From Bacillota bacterium (lineage in GTDB: Bacteria > Bacillota > Clostridia > Lachnospirales > Lachnospiraceae), in NCBI GenBank assembly GCA_023392535.1, contig JAEVYY010000016.1:1-64000 (forward strand): 64,000 nt of DNA, in the 5' to 3' direction. Made by a program: the position numbers and the translations under genes. Below are positions 25,728 to 33,361 of the stretch, in pieces. How positions within the stretch are numbered: the stretch's first letter is position 1; every line of letters starts with the position of its first letter. Below the pieces are notes generated by a model that did not search any database, was not told where the DNA came from, and worked only from the letters and a program-made list of their open reading frames with translations.

Positions 25728-27134
25728 ATGTTAACAAAAATCAATTCAATTCTCGGAGTCATTGATGACTTCGTCTGGGGTGTACCACTTATTGTGCTCA
25801 TCCTCGCAGTTGGAATCTTTTTGACAATTCGATTAAAAGGATTACAAATCACCAAATTACCGCTCGCTATTACCTACATTTTTAAAAATGAGCGAAGTGG
25901 TGAACATGGTGAAGTAAGCAGTTTTGCTGCTTTATGTACGGCTCTTTCTGCCACCATTGGTACGGGTAATATCGTGGGCGTTGCAACCGCTATTGTAGCT
26001 GGTGGACCCGGAGCTCTATTCTGGATGTGGGTCGCTGCTCTTTTGGGAACCGCGACGAAATACGCAGAATGTATGTTAGCTATTAAGTACCGTGTGGTAG
26101 CAGAAGATGGGCATGTCTTAGGTGGGCCCTTCTACTATATAGAAAACGGTATGGGAAAAAAATGGAAATGGTTAGGCAAATTGTTTGCATTCTTTGGTGT
26201 GGGTGTCGGTCTTATGGGAATCGGTACTTTCACTCAAGTAAACGGTATTACAAGTGCTGTAAACAATTTCTTTGATCCCGGCAACACATGGATCGTATCC
26301 TTATTTGGAAGAGAATACTCGTGGACTGTTGTAATTGCAGGTCTTATTCTTACTATTTGTGTTGCGCTCGTTATTATAGGCGGTCTGAAGAGGATTTCCA
26401 GTGTTGCAGAAATTATAGTGCCCTTTATGGCAATTCTATACGTTGCTGCTACTTTATTAATTCTAATAACAAACTACAAAGCTATACCAAATGCTATTGT
26501 TACGATTATACAAAGTGCTTTCGGCCTGCGTGCGGCTGCTGGTGGAGCAATAGGCGCTATTATGGTGGCCATGCAAAAGGGTATCGCAAGAGGTATCTTC
26601 TCCAATGAGGCAGGTCTTGGAAGTGCGCCGATCGCTGCAGCTGCTGCCCAAAGTAATGAATGTGTATCCCAAGGACTCATATCCATGACGGGTACCATTA
26701 TTGATACCGTTATCATCTGTACTATGACAGGCTTGGCCATCGTTATAACAGGGGCATGGGACATGGGATTAGAAGGTGTCTCCGTTACGACCAAAGCATT
26801 TCAATTAGGTCTACCTTTTCCTAATACGATCGCATCCTTTATATTAATGATCTGCCTTGTATTTTTTGCTTTTACTACAATTTTAGGCTGGGATTATTAT
26901 AGCGAACGCTGTTTGGAATATATTGTAAATGGTAATCAAAAAGTAGTGAAAATATATCGCTGGCTATATATACTGGCAGTATTTATTGGACCTTTCATGA
27001 CCGTATCTGCTGTTTGGACAATTGCAGATATCTTTAATGGACTGATGGCACTTCCTAACTTGATTGCGATTATTGCTCTCAATGGAGTGATTGTTGCTGA
27101 AACAAAACTATATTTTGATAAGTTACCAAAATAA
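25728..27134 (+). CDS. Sodium:alanine/glycine symporter (AGCS family)
   Basis: A 468-residue membrane protein with about eleven helices that imports glycine or alanine with Na+. Conserved blocks are FLTIRLKGLQITKLP, ALCTALSATIGTGNIVGVATAI, KYAECMLAIKYR, GGAIGAIMVAMQKGIARGIFSNEAGLGSAPIAAAAA and GWDYYSERC. Such genes are frequent targets of glycine riboswitches, and this one follows one directly. AGAGGAAGG lies 9 nt before the ATG. It is the only plus-strand gene in the first 60 kb and is a single-gene unit ending at a perfect hairpin. Confidence 0.95.
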   Translation: MLTKINSILGVIDDFVWGVPLIVLILAVGIFLTIRLKGLQITKLPLAITYIFKNERSGEHGEVSSFAALCTALSATIGTGNIVGVATAIVAGGPGALFWMWVAALLGTATKYAECMLAIKYRVVAEDGHVLGGPFYYIENGMGKKWKWLGKLFAFFGVGVGLMGIGTFTQVNGITSAVNNFFDPGNTWIVSLFGREYSWTVVIAGLILTICVALVIIGGLKRISSVAEIIVPFMAILYVAATLLILITNYKAIPNAIVTIIQSAFGLRAAAGGAIGAIMVAMQKGIARGIFSNEAGLGSAPIAAAAAQSNECVSQGLISMTGTIIDTVIICTMTGLAIVITGAWDMGLEGVSVTTKAFQLGLPFPNTIASFILMICLVFFAFTTILGWDYYSERCLEYIVNGNQKVVKIYRWLYILAVFIGPFMTVSAVWTIADIFNGLMALPNLIAIIALNGVIVAETKLYFDKLPK

Positions 27135-27140
27135 ATTGAT

Positions 27141-27180
27141 TACTTACAGACTCTTACCGAATGGTAAGAGTCTGTAAGTA
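27141..27180. terminator. Perfect 18-bp hairpin between convergent genes
   Basis: TACTTACAGACTCTTACC, GAAT loop, then its exact complement. It lies 7 bp after the symporter stop codon and 16 bp before the stop of the convergent gene at 27196, so it could end both transcripts. The plus side is followed by a T6 tract 13 nt away rather than immediately. Confidence 0.6.
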
Positions 27181-27195
27181 CATATGGTGGATTTT

Positions 27196-28515
27196 TTAAT
27201 AAATAATTGTTGCGCTGATGATCTGACCATCACTCATTCCACAGGTACATTGATATCCCAAAACTTGATTTTCAGGCATCCCACAAATTGGTGATGCGCT
27301 GACATGTATTCTTGAATACCTGTCTCCTTCCGATCCATAGGAACCATATTCAAACCCACAGACCGAACACTCATATACATATTTGTGATCATGATTGCCA
27401 TCATAATAATCTTTTACATAGTTCAGATTCTTGTTGGTACAAATCCCAAAACAACTTTGTGAATCATGCGTGTGATATAACGCATCTGTAAAACAGGTTC
27501 CCCCACTCTGTTCATTACCGTCATGGTAATGGTATTCATATTCCACATCTGCATTTTCCATGGATGCTGCTCCATCTACATACCCTTGTTTATAATGTGC
27601 TTCTGCTAATCTTCCTATATGTTCTGCCATAGTACCTGGTGTCGAATTTGGTGGTGTATCGACGCCTTTGGCTGTTATAGCGGCAGATATGATATTACAG
27701 CCATTCTGGAAATTTTCATGCATATTTCCTATTGTCTGTTGCATTTGATTGATATGATCATTCAACATATCGTTTGTAGTCTTTATATGATTATTTGTAT
27801 CATGTATGGAGTCTGTTACGTTTTGTATTCCATTTTCCACTACTTTAATTCGGTTCTCTGCTGATATTATGGTTCTTGTAAATTCTTCTTCCGTTCCTGT
27901 ATACCCGGCTTCAACTGCCTGTAAATAAGCACTTTTTCCATCTTTACCATCAACTCCGTTTTTTCCATCCTCTCCATCACTTCCCTTTAATCCATTCTTT
28001 CCGTCAATCCCATCCTTTCCGCTTTTACCGGTTTCTCCTTTCTCCCCATTTGTTCCACTTTTACCATCATTGCCATTTTTTCCATCCTGTCCATTTTTTG
28101 CTGACTTTGAGATATCTCCTGTCAAATTCTTCTCTCTTTTTAGTTCATTTTCCTGAATTAGGTTTTCCACCTGTTTTACAAATTTACTGTATTGTTCTTC
28201 TATGTTTGGATTCTTATGATCCGCATCTGTTTTGATTTTATTCTGTTTCATTTGATTTGTCCCTAAGACCTGCGTTTTTTCCTTTGTAATATATTGTATC
28301 GTTTTTCCCGCTAACAGAATAGAAAAAAGTACAAGTCCCATAACACATACAATTTTCAAAACTCGCAGAATTTCTTCTCCCATCTCTACTCCTTTTAATA
28401 GAAATTGGATTTCCTGAAAAAAGGAAGCTCTTTTTTCTTTTATATCCCCGAGCTTTTCTTTTATTATCTTTTTCACACTTTCTAACACACTTTTACCTTT
28501 TGCCTGTTGCGGCAC
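27196..28515 (-). CDS. Membrane-anchored collagen-like protein with Cys/His-rich tail
   Basis: A 439-residue protein with a basic N-terminus (1-50), a membrane helix (about 52-70), a polar stretch, 18 uninterrupted G-X-Y triplets at about 142-195 (GQDGKNGND ... GKDGKS) without proline, then KSAYLQAVEAGYTGTEEEF, a segment known from phage tail and collagen-like proteins. A helical region (about 215-275) and a C-terminal domain with CxxC, CxC and several His follow (about 330-439). The domain may bind metal. It is predicted to expose a collagen-like stalk. The neighbouring glycosyltransferase (28764) may glycosylate it. The start is a GTG with weak RBS; another GTG nine codons in is possible. 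Confidence 0.75.
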   Translation of the reverse strand: MPQQAKGKSVLESVKKIIKEKLGDIKEKRASFFQEIQFLLKGVEMGEEILRVLKIVCVMGLVLFSILLAGKTIQYITKEKTQVLGTNQMKQNKIKTDADHKNPNIEEQYSKFVKQVENLIQENELKREKNLTGDISKSAKNGQDGKNGNDGKSGTNGEKGETGKSGKDGIDGKNGLKGSDGEDGKNGVDGKDGKSAYLQAVEAGYTGTEEEFTRTIISAENRIKVVENGIQNVTDSIHDTNNHIKTTNDMLNDHINQMQQTIGNMHENFQNGCNIISAAITAKGVDTPPNSTPGTMAEHIGRLAEAHYKQGYVDGAASMENADVEYEYHYHDGNEQSGGTCFTDALYHTHDSQSCFGICTNKNLNYVKDYYDGNHDHKYVYECSVCGFEYGSYGSEGDRYSRIHVSASPICGMPENQVLGYQCTCGMSDGQIISATIIY

Positions 28516-28649
28516 CTTATCGTAACAAAACAGCGAGTTTCTATAAATAAAGTGAACCTGCTACAAGCACCCTTTCTTTTGAATTTAAAATTGTTGGAAT
28601 GATTGCCGAAATGGCTTGTTTCTACATGTACCAGACTGGTGACATAGAG

Positions 28650-28673
28650 AATGTCAACGTGTTTGTTGACATT
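28650..28673 (-). promoter_or_regulatory. Palindrome overlapping a -10-like box upstream of the collagen-like gene
   Basis: AATGTCAAC-GTGTTT-GTTGACATT is a perfect 9-bp inverted repeat. On the minus strand a TATAAT (about 28678-28673) overlaps its outer edge, which is the usual geometry of a repressor operator over a promoter. A long untranslated leader of about 150 nt would follow, in which I see no recognised RNA. Confidence 0.4.
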
Positions 28674-28674
28674 A

Positions 28675-28713
28675 TAAAGAATAAAAACGTTCTCCGCATA
28701 ACTTGAGAACGTT
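28675..28713 (-). terminator. Terminator after the CgeB-like glycosyltransferase
   Basis: AACGTTCTC (28686-28694) and GAGAACGTT (28705-28713) make a perfect 9-bp stem with a 10-nt loop; on the minus strand a U-rich tail TTTTTATTCTTTAT follows. It is placed right for the gene at 28764. Confidence 0.6.
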
Positions 28714-28763
28714 CTTAGTATAACAGATGTTAAATTCAAAAATCAAGTCCCTACTTCATTTTC

Positions 28764-29915
28764 TTAATCCATGTCATATAATAAATCTATACAACGGTTT
28801 TTCCACGTATAGTTTAGTTTCACCTTATGATAAGCATTGTTCCGTATCTGTTCCAATATTGTCTCTGTGGAAAGACTGTTTTTGATGATTTCTGGAAGAT
28901 TATCCAATTCCTTTATATCATAAAATAGGATATCTTTTTCATGGGTAAATTTCTGATTTAAATAGATACTATTATCTGTTAGCACAACAGAACGATTTAA
29001 CATTGCCGAAAAGATCCGATCATGCGCACCATCTTTAAATCCGGGCAAAACATTCAAACTGATCCTCGATTGCCTAATAAATTGAAAGCTCTCAGAAAAA
29101 GTAGCTGCTCCATGCATGATCAGGTTCTCTCTTCCTTTTCCATGATAGTCATCATACCCATGGCCTAATACATGAAGTTCGATTCCCGAGGAGACTATTT
29201 TTTCTATCACTTGATGTCTGCTTTTGGCTCTACTATACATATCTGCCAGAAAATGAAAGTGCATCGCCTGTGCAAAATTTTTCATTGGAAAATGTTTGTA
29301 CTTCTCTTCTATTAACCGTTTCAAAGCTCTTTCAAAGGTACATGTAAAATCCGACTGCATGATATCTATCAGATCGTATATGCGCTGGCTCATATCTGTT
29401 TCCAAGTCATTTATAATTGTTTTGATTTTTTCTTCAGATGTATAGGTTCCAGAAAGGGATACCTTATATTTCTGTTCCGCATATGTCTCTTCGCTCTCGC
29501 CCATACCCCCAAGTGGAAGAAACAATACCTTCGATATGTGTGAATAGTAATGCTTTACATATGTAGCATGATCCCTGTCAATACAAATTGCACGATAGTT
29601 CTGCAATCTTACTTTCAGGTATTCATGATGATAAAGTGGATGATCCAGCAGATAATTGTAAAAAGGTGCATTTATTTTATCTAGCAAGTATTCTCCCGTA
29701 TCTATGACGGCACCTGGTAAAATAGAGTTAAAATCAATTATCATATCGAATGATTTCCCTATATAACGCTCCAATTCATGCAACGTCTCCATTGTAAAAC
29801 TACAGACCTCAACATCTGCACCAAGATGCTCAAATTCTCTTTTTAAACACTGGGTAAAATAAAGAAAAGAAGAATAACAGATGTCCCGATATTGAAACAG
29901 TAAAATTTTTCTCAT
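28764..29915 (-). CDS. CgeB-like glycosyltransferase family protein
   Basis: A 383-residue cytosolic protein with a glycosyltransferase-1-like C-terminal half (IELHVLGHGYDD, HGAATFSESFQFIRQSRISLNVLPGFKDGAHDRIFSAMLNRSVVLTD) and an N-terminal half like DUF3880 (ILPGAVIDTGEYLLDKINAPFYNYLLDHPLY). Relatives include Bacillus subtilis CgeB, which acts on the spore surface, and maturation proteins of unknown acceptor. It is the gene upstream of the collagen-like protein, although a terminator separates them. A role in glycosylating that protein is inference only. Confidence 0.7.
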   Translation of the reverse strand: MRKILLFQYRDICYSSFLYFTQCLKREFEHLGADVEVCSFTMETLHELERYIGKSFDMIIDFNSILPGAVIDTGEYLLDKINAPFYNYLLDHPLYHHEYLKVRLQNYRAICIDRDHATYVKHYYSHISKVLFLPLGGMGESEETYAEQKYKVSLSGTYTSEEKIKTIINDLETDMSQRIYDLIDIMQSDFTCTFERALKRLIEEKYKHFPMKNFAQAMHFHFLADMYSRAKSRHQVIEKIVSSGIELHVLGHGYDDYHGKGRENLIMHGAATFSESFQFIRQSRISLNVLPGFKDGAHDRIFSAMLNRSVVLTDNSIYLNQKFTHEKDILFYDIKELDNLPEIIKNSLSTETILEQIRNNAYHKVKLNYTWKNRCIDLLYDMD

Positions 29916-29957
29916 ATCACTCCTTCGTACCTTTTCGTATCATTACATGTAAAAATT

Positions 29958-29990
29958 TTCCCTAAAAGCAAAAAGCTTTTAGGGAATTTT
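29958..29990. terminator. Hairpin terminator beside the deacetylase fragment
   Basis: TTCCCTAAAAGC (29958-29969), five A, then GCTTTTAGGGAA (29974-29985) flanked by T-rich ends on both strands. It probably served the original deacetylase gene as its terminator (its stop codon is at 30062) and would now follow the recombinase. Confidence 0.6.
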
Positions 29991-30061
29991 GTCTTGCATT
30001 TGTGATAACTTTACAACATATTCTTTCCTATCGCAATCATTTTAAGTACTTGAACCAAATG

Positions 30062-30322
30062 TCAATCTTTAATTTGTCTTCCCTCATGATTCATGTGATA
30101 GTTATCCCTTATGATTAATTGTGAGATCGGTACGATGCGGAAGCCTTTATTCTGTATGCCTGTGATGAGTGACTCCAGAGCATCTGCCGTATACTCAGCT
30201 CCATTATGACACAGAATGATCGAACCATTTCCTAAGTGCTTATGATCGCAAACGGTATGTATAATAGAATCAACTCCATAATTTTTCCAGTCGAGTGAAT
30301 CCACATCCGTTACAGAAATAAC
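30062..30322 (-). pseudogene. 3' fragment of a polysaccharide deacetylase (PdaA-like) gene
   Basis: This is the C-terminal part of a NodB-type deacetylase: VDSLDWKNYGVDSIIHTVCDHKHLGNGS, then SIILCHNGAEYTADALESLI and IVPISQLIIRDNYHMNHEGRQI, which match the end of Lachnospiraceae PdaA-like proteins. The homology begins at VDSLDW, after which the normal protein continues as WSVDSLDW; upstream the frame carries VISVT and then the recombinase stop codon. The first about 200 residues, with the catalytic motifs, are missing, so the fragment is not functional. No 5' half occurs in the rest of the window. Confidence 0.75.
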
Positions 30323-31801
30323 CTATATTTTCCACACAATGTTGATCGTGTCATCCTTTATTATTATTTCATTAAGGAAACTTTTAGCGACTGCTTTTTT
30401 CCCCTCTATAGAAAGCGACGAAAAATCTATTTTCTCTATATAAACACTACGACCTTGTTCGGATATTTTGCAAACTATTTCTTTCTTACGATTTGTAAGA
30501 CTTCCAATTTCTTCATTGATATATTGCATTGTAATCTTAGCCGCTTCCCCCGTACTCAAACATTTGATCAGATTTTCTATCTTTTCATCAATCATAGCCA
30601 ATTCAATCTTATCCTTATTATTGATGGGAGCCGTTTCTTCCATAGGATTATTCATGCAGTTTATAAGCAGATCTGTCAATTCTGATGCAATACAATTTTC
30701 AATAAGATCAATTTCAATCTTAGGTATGTGCGTACAATTATGGTCAATGTGCCCTGTACATACCATGTATCTTCTACCGCTGTCCTTACCATCCGGCAAT
30801 ATCCGAATCGTACGATTACAATATCCACACTTAAGCATACCAGAAAGCCAGGAATGTTTTCCCTTCCCCTTATTTCCAATTTGTTTATTTAGATCAAGCC
30901 TTTTCTGACACGCCAGCCAAATAGCTGCGCTTACCTGACCTTCCCAATTTGCAATTACTAAAGTTGTATCACTTACCGGCTTTCTTTGTCTTGTAGATGC
31001 ACATCGTTTTCCAAGCAACATACATGCATATTGACCAGTAAATTCCTCCAATTTATTGGTTATTGTTACGCCCTTATTTTTATAGTATGCATAAATATCA
31101 GCATCCGCTTTTACATAGACTGGATTTCTGAGCATCCTGGAAAGAGTCACATTGTTCCATGTTCTTCTCTTTACTCCTTCTATTCCTCTCTCATTTAGCT
31201 CCTTTGAAAGTTCTCCTAACGATTCAGTCAATCCCCTCCCATACTTTGTAAAATTCTCAATTACAACTTTCATATTCTCATTTATTTTTAATGTTGGTAT
31301 TCCACGTTCTTTTGTGTCTCCATACAGTCTACCATTCTCAAATCCGTATGGTGCCGGTCCGCCTGTCCATCTTCCTGTTTTTGCTCTCTGATAATAATTA
31401 TCCGTGACTCTTTCAGAAATCGTTTCTCTTTCCAGCTGCGCAAATACCATAAGAATAAAAAGCATTGCTTTTCCAATAGGAGTGGATGTATCAAATTTTT
31501 CATTTACAGATACAAATTCCACTCCGTTCTTTGCCAGCATCTCCCATATATTTGCGAAATCCAGCAAAGAACGGCTGAAACGATCAATTTTGTATACAAT
31601 TATTCTATGGATTAAGCCGTTTTCAGCATCTGCAATCATCTTTGTAAAGGCTGGTCTTTTCGTATTTTTACCACTATATCCTTTGTCCATATACTCTATG
31701 AAATCGCCGTCTTTTGATTCTTTTCTTGCAAATTCTAACTGTGTTTCAATTGATATACTATCTTTCTTGTCTACTGATTGTCTAGCATAGAGTGCGTCCA
31801 T
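30323..31801 (-). CDS. Large serine recombinase (SpoIVCA-like)
   Basis: A 492-residue site-specific recombinase. The N-terminal resolvase domain (about 1-145) shows YARQSVDKKDSISIETQLEFAR with the catalytic serine, GYSGKNTKRPAF, VYKIDRFSRS and FAQLERETISERV. The recombinase domain with APYGFENGRLYG follows, then a zinc-ribbon (CGYCNRTIRILP and later CTGHIDHNC) and a coiled-coil tail. It ends 1 codon before the frame of the deacetylase fragment, the normal position of an integrase next to its attachment site. The start ATG at 31801 has AGAGG 8 nt upstream. Confidence 0.93.
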   Translation of the reverse strand: MDALYARQSVDKKDSISIETQLEFARKESKDGDFIEYMDKGYSGKNTKRPAFTKMIADAENGLIHRIIVYKIDRFSRSLLDFANIWEMLAKNGVEFVSVNEKFDTSTPIGKAMLFILMVFAQLERETISERVTDNYYQRAKTGRWTGGPAPYGFENGRLYGDTKERGIPTLKINENMKVVIENFTKYGRGLTESLGELSKELNERGIEGVKRRTWNNVTLSRMLRNPVYVKADADIYAYYKNKGVTITNKLEEFTGQYACMLLGKRCASTRQRKPVSDTTLVIANWEGQVSAAIWLACQKRLDLNKQIGNKGKGKHSWLSGMLKCGYCNRTIRILPDGKDSGRRYMVCTGHIDHNCTHIPKIEIDLIENCIASELTDLLINCMNNPMEETAPINNKDKIELAMIDEKIENLIKCLSTGEAAKITMQYINEEIGSLTNRKKEIVCKISEQGRSVYIEKIDFSSLSIEGKKAVAKSFLNEIIIKDDTINIVWKI

Positions 31802-31931
31802 CCGGGATACCTCTTTGCTCTTTCTTATTCTTTTCCCTTTTTATAAGGCTTTTTTGTAAAATGACATAGGTACGTTGGATCATTATTTGTCGTTCTCTTT
31901 TCGTATTGTAACTTGGCAATGTATGTATTAC

Positions 31932-31957
31932 ATTCATGAATGATAAGGATCCTTATC
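31932..31957. repeat. Two adjacent palindromes upstream of the recombinase
   Basis: ATTCATGAAT (31932-31941) is followed without gap by GATAAGGATCCTTATC (31942-31957), both perfect palindromes. They lie between the recombinase and the holin gene. They could be recombinase or regulator sites, or the remains of a terminator of the holin gene. Confidence 0.5.
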
Positions 31958-31997
31958 CTTTTTTTCATTATATGTACTATTTTCACAATTTATTGTA

Positions 31998-32246
31998 CTA
32001 TTTGGGTTCTTTATAGGTAAGTGCTTTTTCACTATCCGAAATTCCTGCCGTGGTTGGATCAATAATTATACCTAGAGCTGCTAATAGATTAATCACAATC
32101 GAAACAAAGTTCATAGTATCACTTTGTGATATTCTAGGTGTCACATCAAAGAGTCCTAATAATTGATACACAAAGGCTAAGACCATGGGAATAAATGTTA
32201 ATAGAAATGTTTTGTGCCTGAATCTTACTAACCAATTGATTTTCAT
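31998..32246 (-). CDS. Phage holin, phi-LC3 family
   Basis: An 82-residue protein, MKINWLVRFRHKTFLLTFIP..., with two membrane segments (about 12-30 and 46-62) and the conserved ending DPTTAGISDSEKALTYKEP, which identifies the phi-LC3/Phage_holin_1 family. Holins open the membrane at the end of the lytic cycle. No endolysin, tail or head gene is found near it, so it is a relic of a prophage that once lay between this site and the recombinase. Confidence 0.85.
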   Translation of the reverse strand: MKINWLVRFRHKTFLLTFIPMVLAFVYQLLGLFDVTPRISQSDTMNFVSIVINLLAALGIIIDPTTAGISDSEKALTYKEPK

Positions 32247-32320
32247 ATAATACCTCTTTCTACCTGTCTCAGGTTTTTATAATATTCTAGCTCTTTTCTA
32301 ATATATGAAGGCTGTAAAAT

Positions 32321-32348
32321 AAAAAAACCCCTAGATTAGGGGTTTTTT
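32321..32348. terminator. Bidirectional terminator after the GlsB-like gene
   Basis: CCCCTA-GAT-TAGGGG preceded by seven A and followed by six T, so it can end transcription in both directions. It lies 14 bp after the stop of the gene at 32362. Confidence 0.85.
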
Positions 32349-32361
32349 ATCATTCCAAGAA

Positions 32362-32616
32362 TTAAGAGTTGCTTTTGAATAAATTGATGAGAGAAAGTAA
32401 GATAACAGAGCCAATTACTGCTACAAAAAGACTCCAAATATTAAAACCAGTAAAACCATATCCTCCAATCAGATTAAAAGCAAGTCCTCCAATGAAAGAG
32501 CCTATAATTCCTACTACAATATTTTTGAAGGCTCCCATTTCTTCATCATTTTTAGTTATCATGCTGCCTAGCCATCCAGCTATGCCACCAATTATAATCC
32601 AACCTACAATACCCAT
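32362..32616 (-). CDS. GlsB/YeaQ/YmgE family stress-response membrane protein
   Basis: An 84-residue protein with three hydrophobic segments and the typical glycine-rich pattern: MGIVGWIIIGGIAGWLGSMITKNDEEMG, then KNIVVGIIGSFIGGLAFNL. This transglycosylase-associated family is widely distributed and linked to stress responses; biochemical function is unsettled. AAGGAG sits upstream of the ATG at 32616. It is a single-gene unit between the prophage relic and the amino-sugar locus. Confidence 0.88.
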   Translation of the reverse strand: MGIVGWIIIGGIAGWLGSMITKNDEEMGAFKNIVVGIIGSFIGGLAFNLIGGYGFTGFNIWSLFVAVIGSVILLSLINLFKSNS

Positions 32617-32731
32617 CTTATATCTCCTTTTTAAAATATTTTAAACATAGTGTATGTATATTTTGGAATTTTATTAAAATATTTTTAAAAGATAGGAAAT
32701 TAAGTGAGTAAATAATAGCATTACTTTTTTC

Positions 32732-33349
32732 TTACAAAATTATTTTCTCAAAAAACTGAGGTAGATGAAAATTAGGTACCTCCCAATTTATTGGTGCAGA
32801 ACATCCATAATGAGGGTGTGGCGTCATGTCACCGCATTTATAAAAATTGCATGCAATCATATCTCCCTTAGTAATATTGCATTTTCCGTATAGCACTTTT
32901 AAAAAACTGAGAGGAATCATATATTGTATCGCCCACAATTCTGATGTTTCTGTCAATTTTACCTGTGGAAGATCCAATCCAAGTTCTTGGATAGAAATTC
33001 TTTCTGTCTTGCCGATTCCCCATTGTGCTAACATAATTCCACCAGCGTTGACTTCAAAGTTCAGATATTTCTCGGACTCCTCCGGATAAAAGTTTACAAA
33101 ACATTCCATGCAGCTGTCTTCATAGACCGGGCTATTTGGCTTCTTGTGTGTTTTTTGCCTGTCTTTTTCAAAACAGCACATTTTAACATAGAATCCCTTT
33201 CCATCTACTAATCGTATGCTTCCCTGAGCCGTTGGGCGGTAATCACCTCCCCATGGATAATAATCTATCGGATACCAGGTGACATTTTGATTCGTATGAG
33301 ACAATTCTATCCTCTCGTTTACCATCTCTAAATTAATCTTTCTTTCCAA
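32732..33349 (-). CDS. CBM9-like carbohydrate-binding protein
   Basis: A 205-residue protein with no signal peptide, resembling family 9-like carbohydrate-binding domains (DOMON-like beta sandwich). The key block is KKPNSPVYEDSCMECFVNFYPE, followed by YLNFEVNAGGIMLAQ, WAIQYMIPLSFL and NWEVPNFHLPQFFEKI. It is the last gene of the ABC importer operon, 12 bp after the GH123-like gene. Its location suggests binding of the sugar or oligosaccharide handled by that operon, but the residues do not reveal the ligand. Confidence 0.75.
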   Translation of the reverse strand: MERKINLEMVNERIELSHTNQNVTWYPIDYYPWGGDYRPTAQGSIRLVDGKGFYVKMCCFEKDRQKTHKKPNSPVYEDSCMECFVNFYPEESEKYLNFEVNAGGIMLAQWGIGKTERISIQELGLDLPQVKLTETSELWAIQYMIPLSFLKVLYGKCNITKGDMIACNFYKCGDMTPHPHYGCSAPINWEVPNFHLPQFFEKIIL

Positions 33350-33361
33350 TATTTTCTACTA

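Noticed and set aside
26474..26794. 106-residue minus-strand frame inside the symporter
   Set aside because: It is a shadow of the AGCS gene in the opposite strand.
27960..28110. Tandem DNA repeats that might be a CRISPR or minisatellite
   Set aside because: They are the codons of the G-X-Y collagen triplets; there are no unique spacers.
28482..28739. 85-residue frame upstream of the collagen-like gene
   Set aside because: It spans the palindrome and terminator structures, lacks a ribosome binding site and has low-complexity, unrecognised sequence.
32369..32644. 91-residue plus-strand frame opposite the GlsB-like gene
   Set aside because: It is the antisense of a well-conserved glycine-rich membrane protein and has no support of its own.
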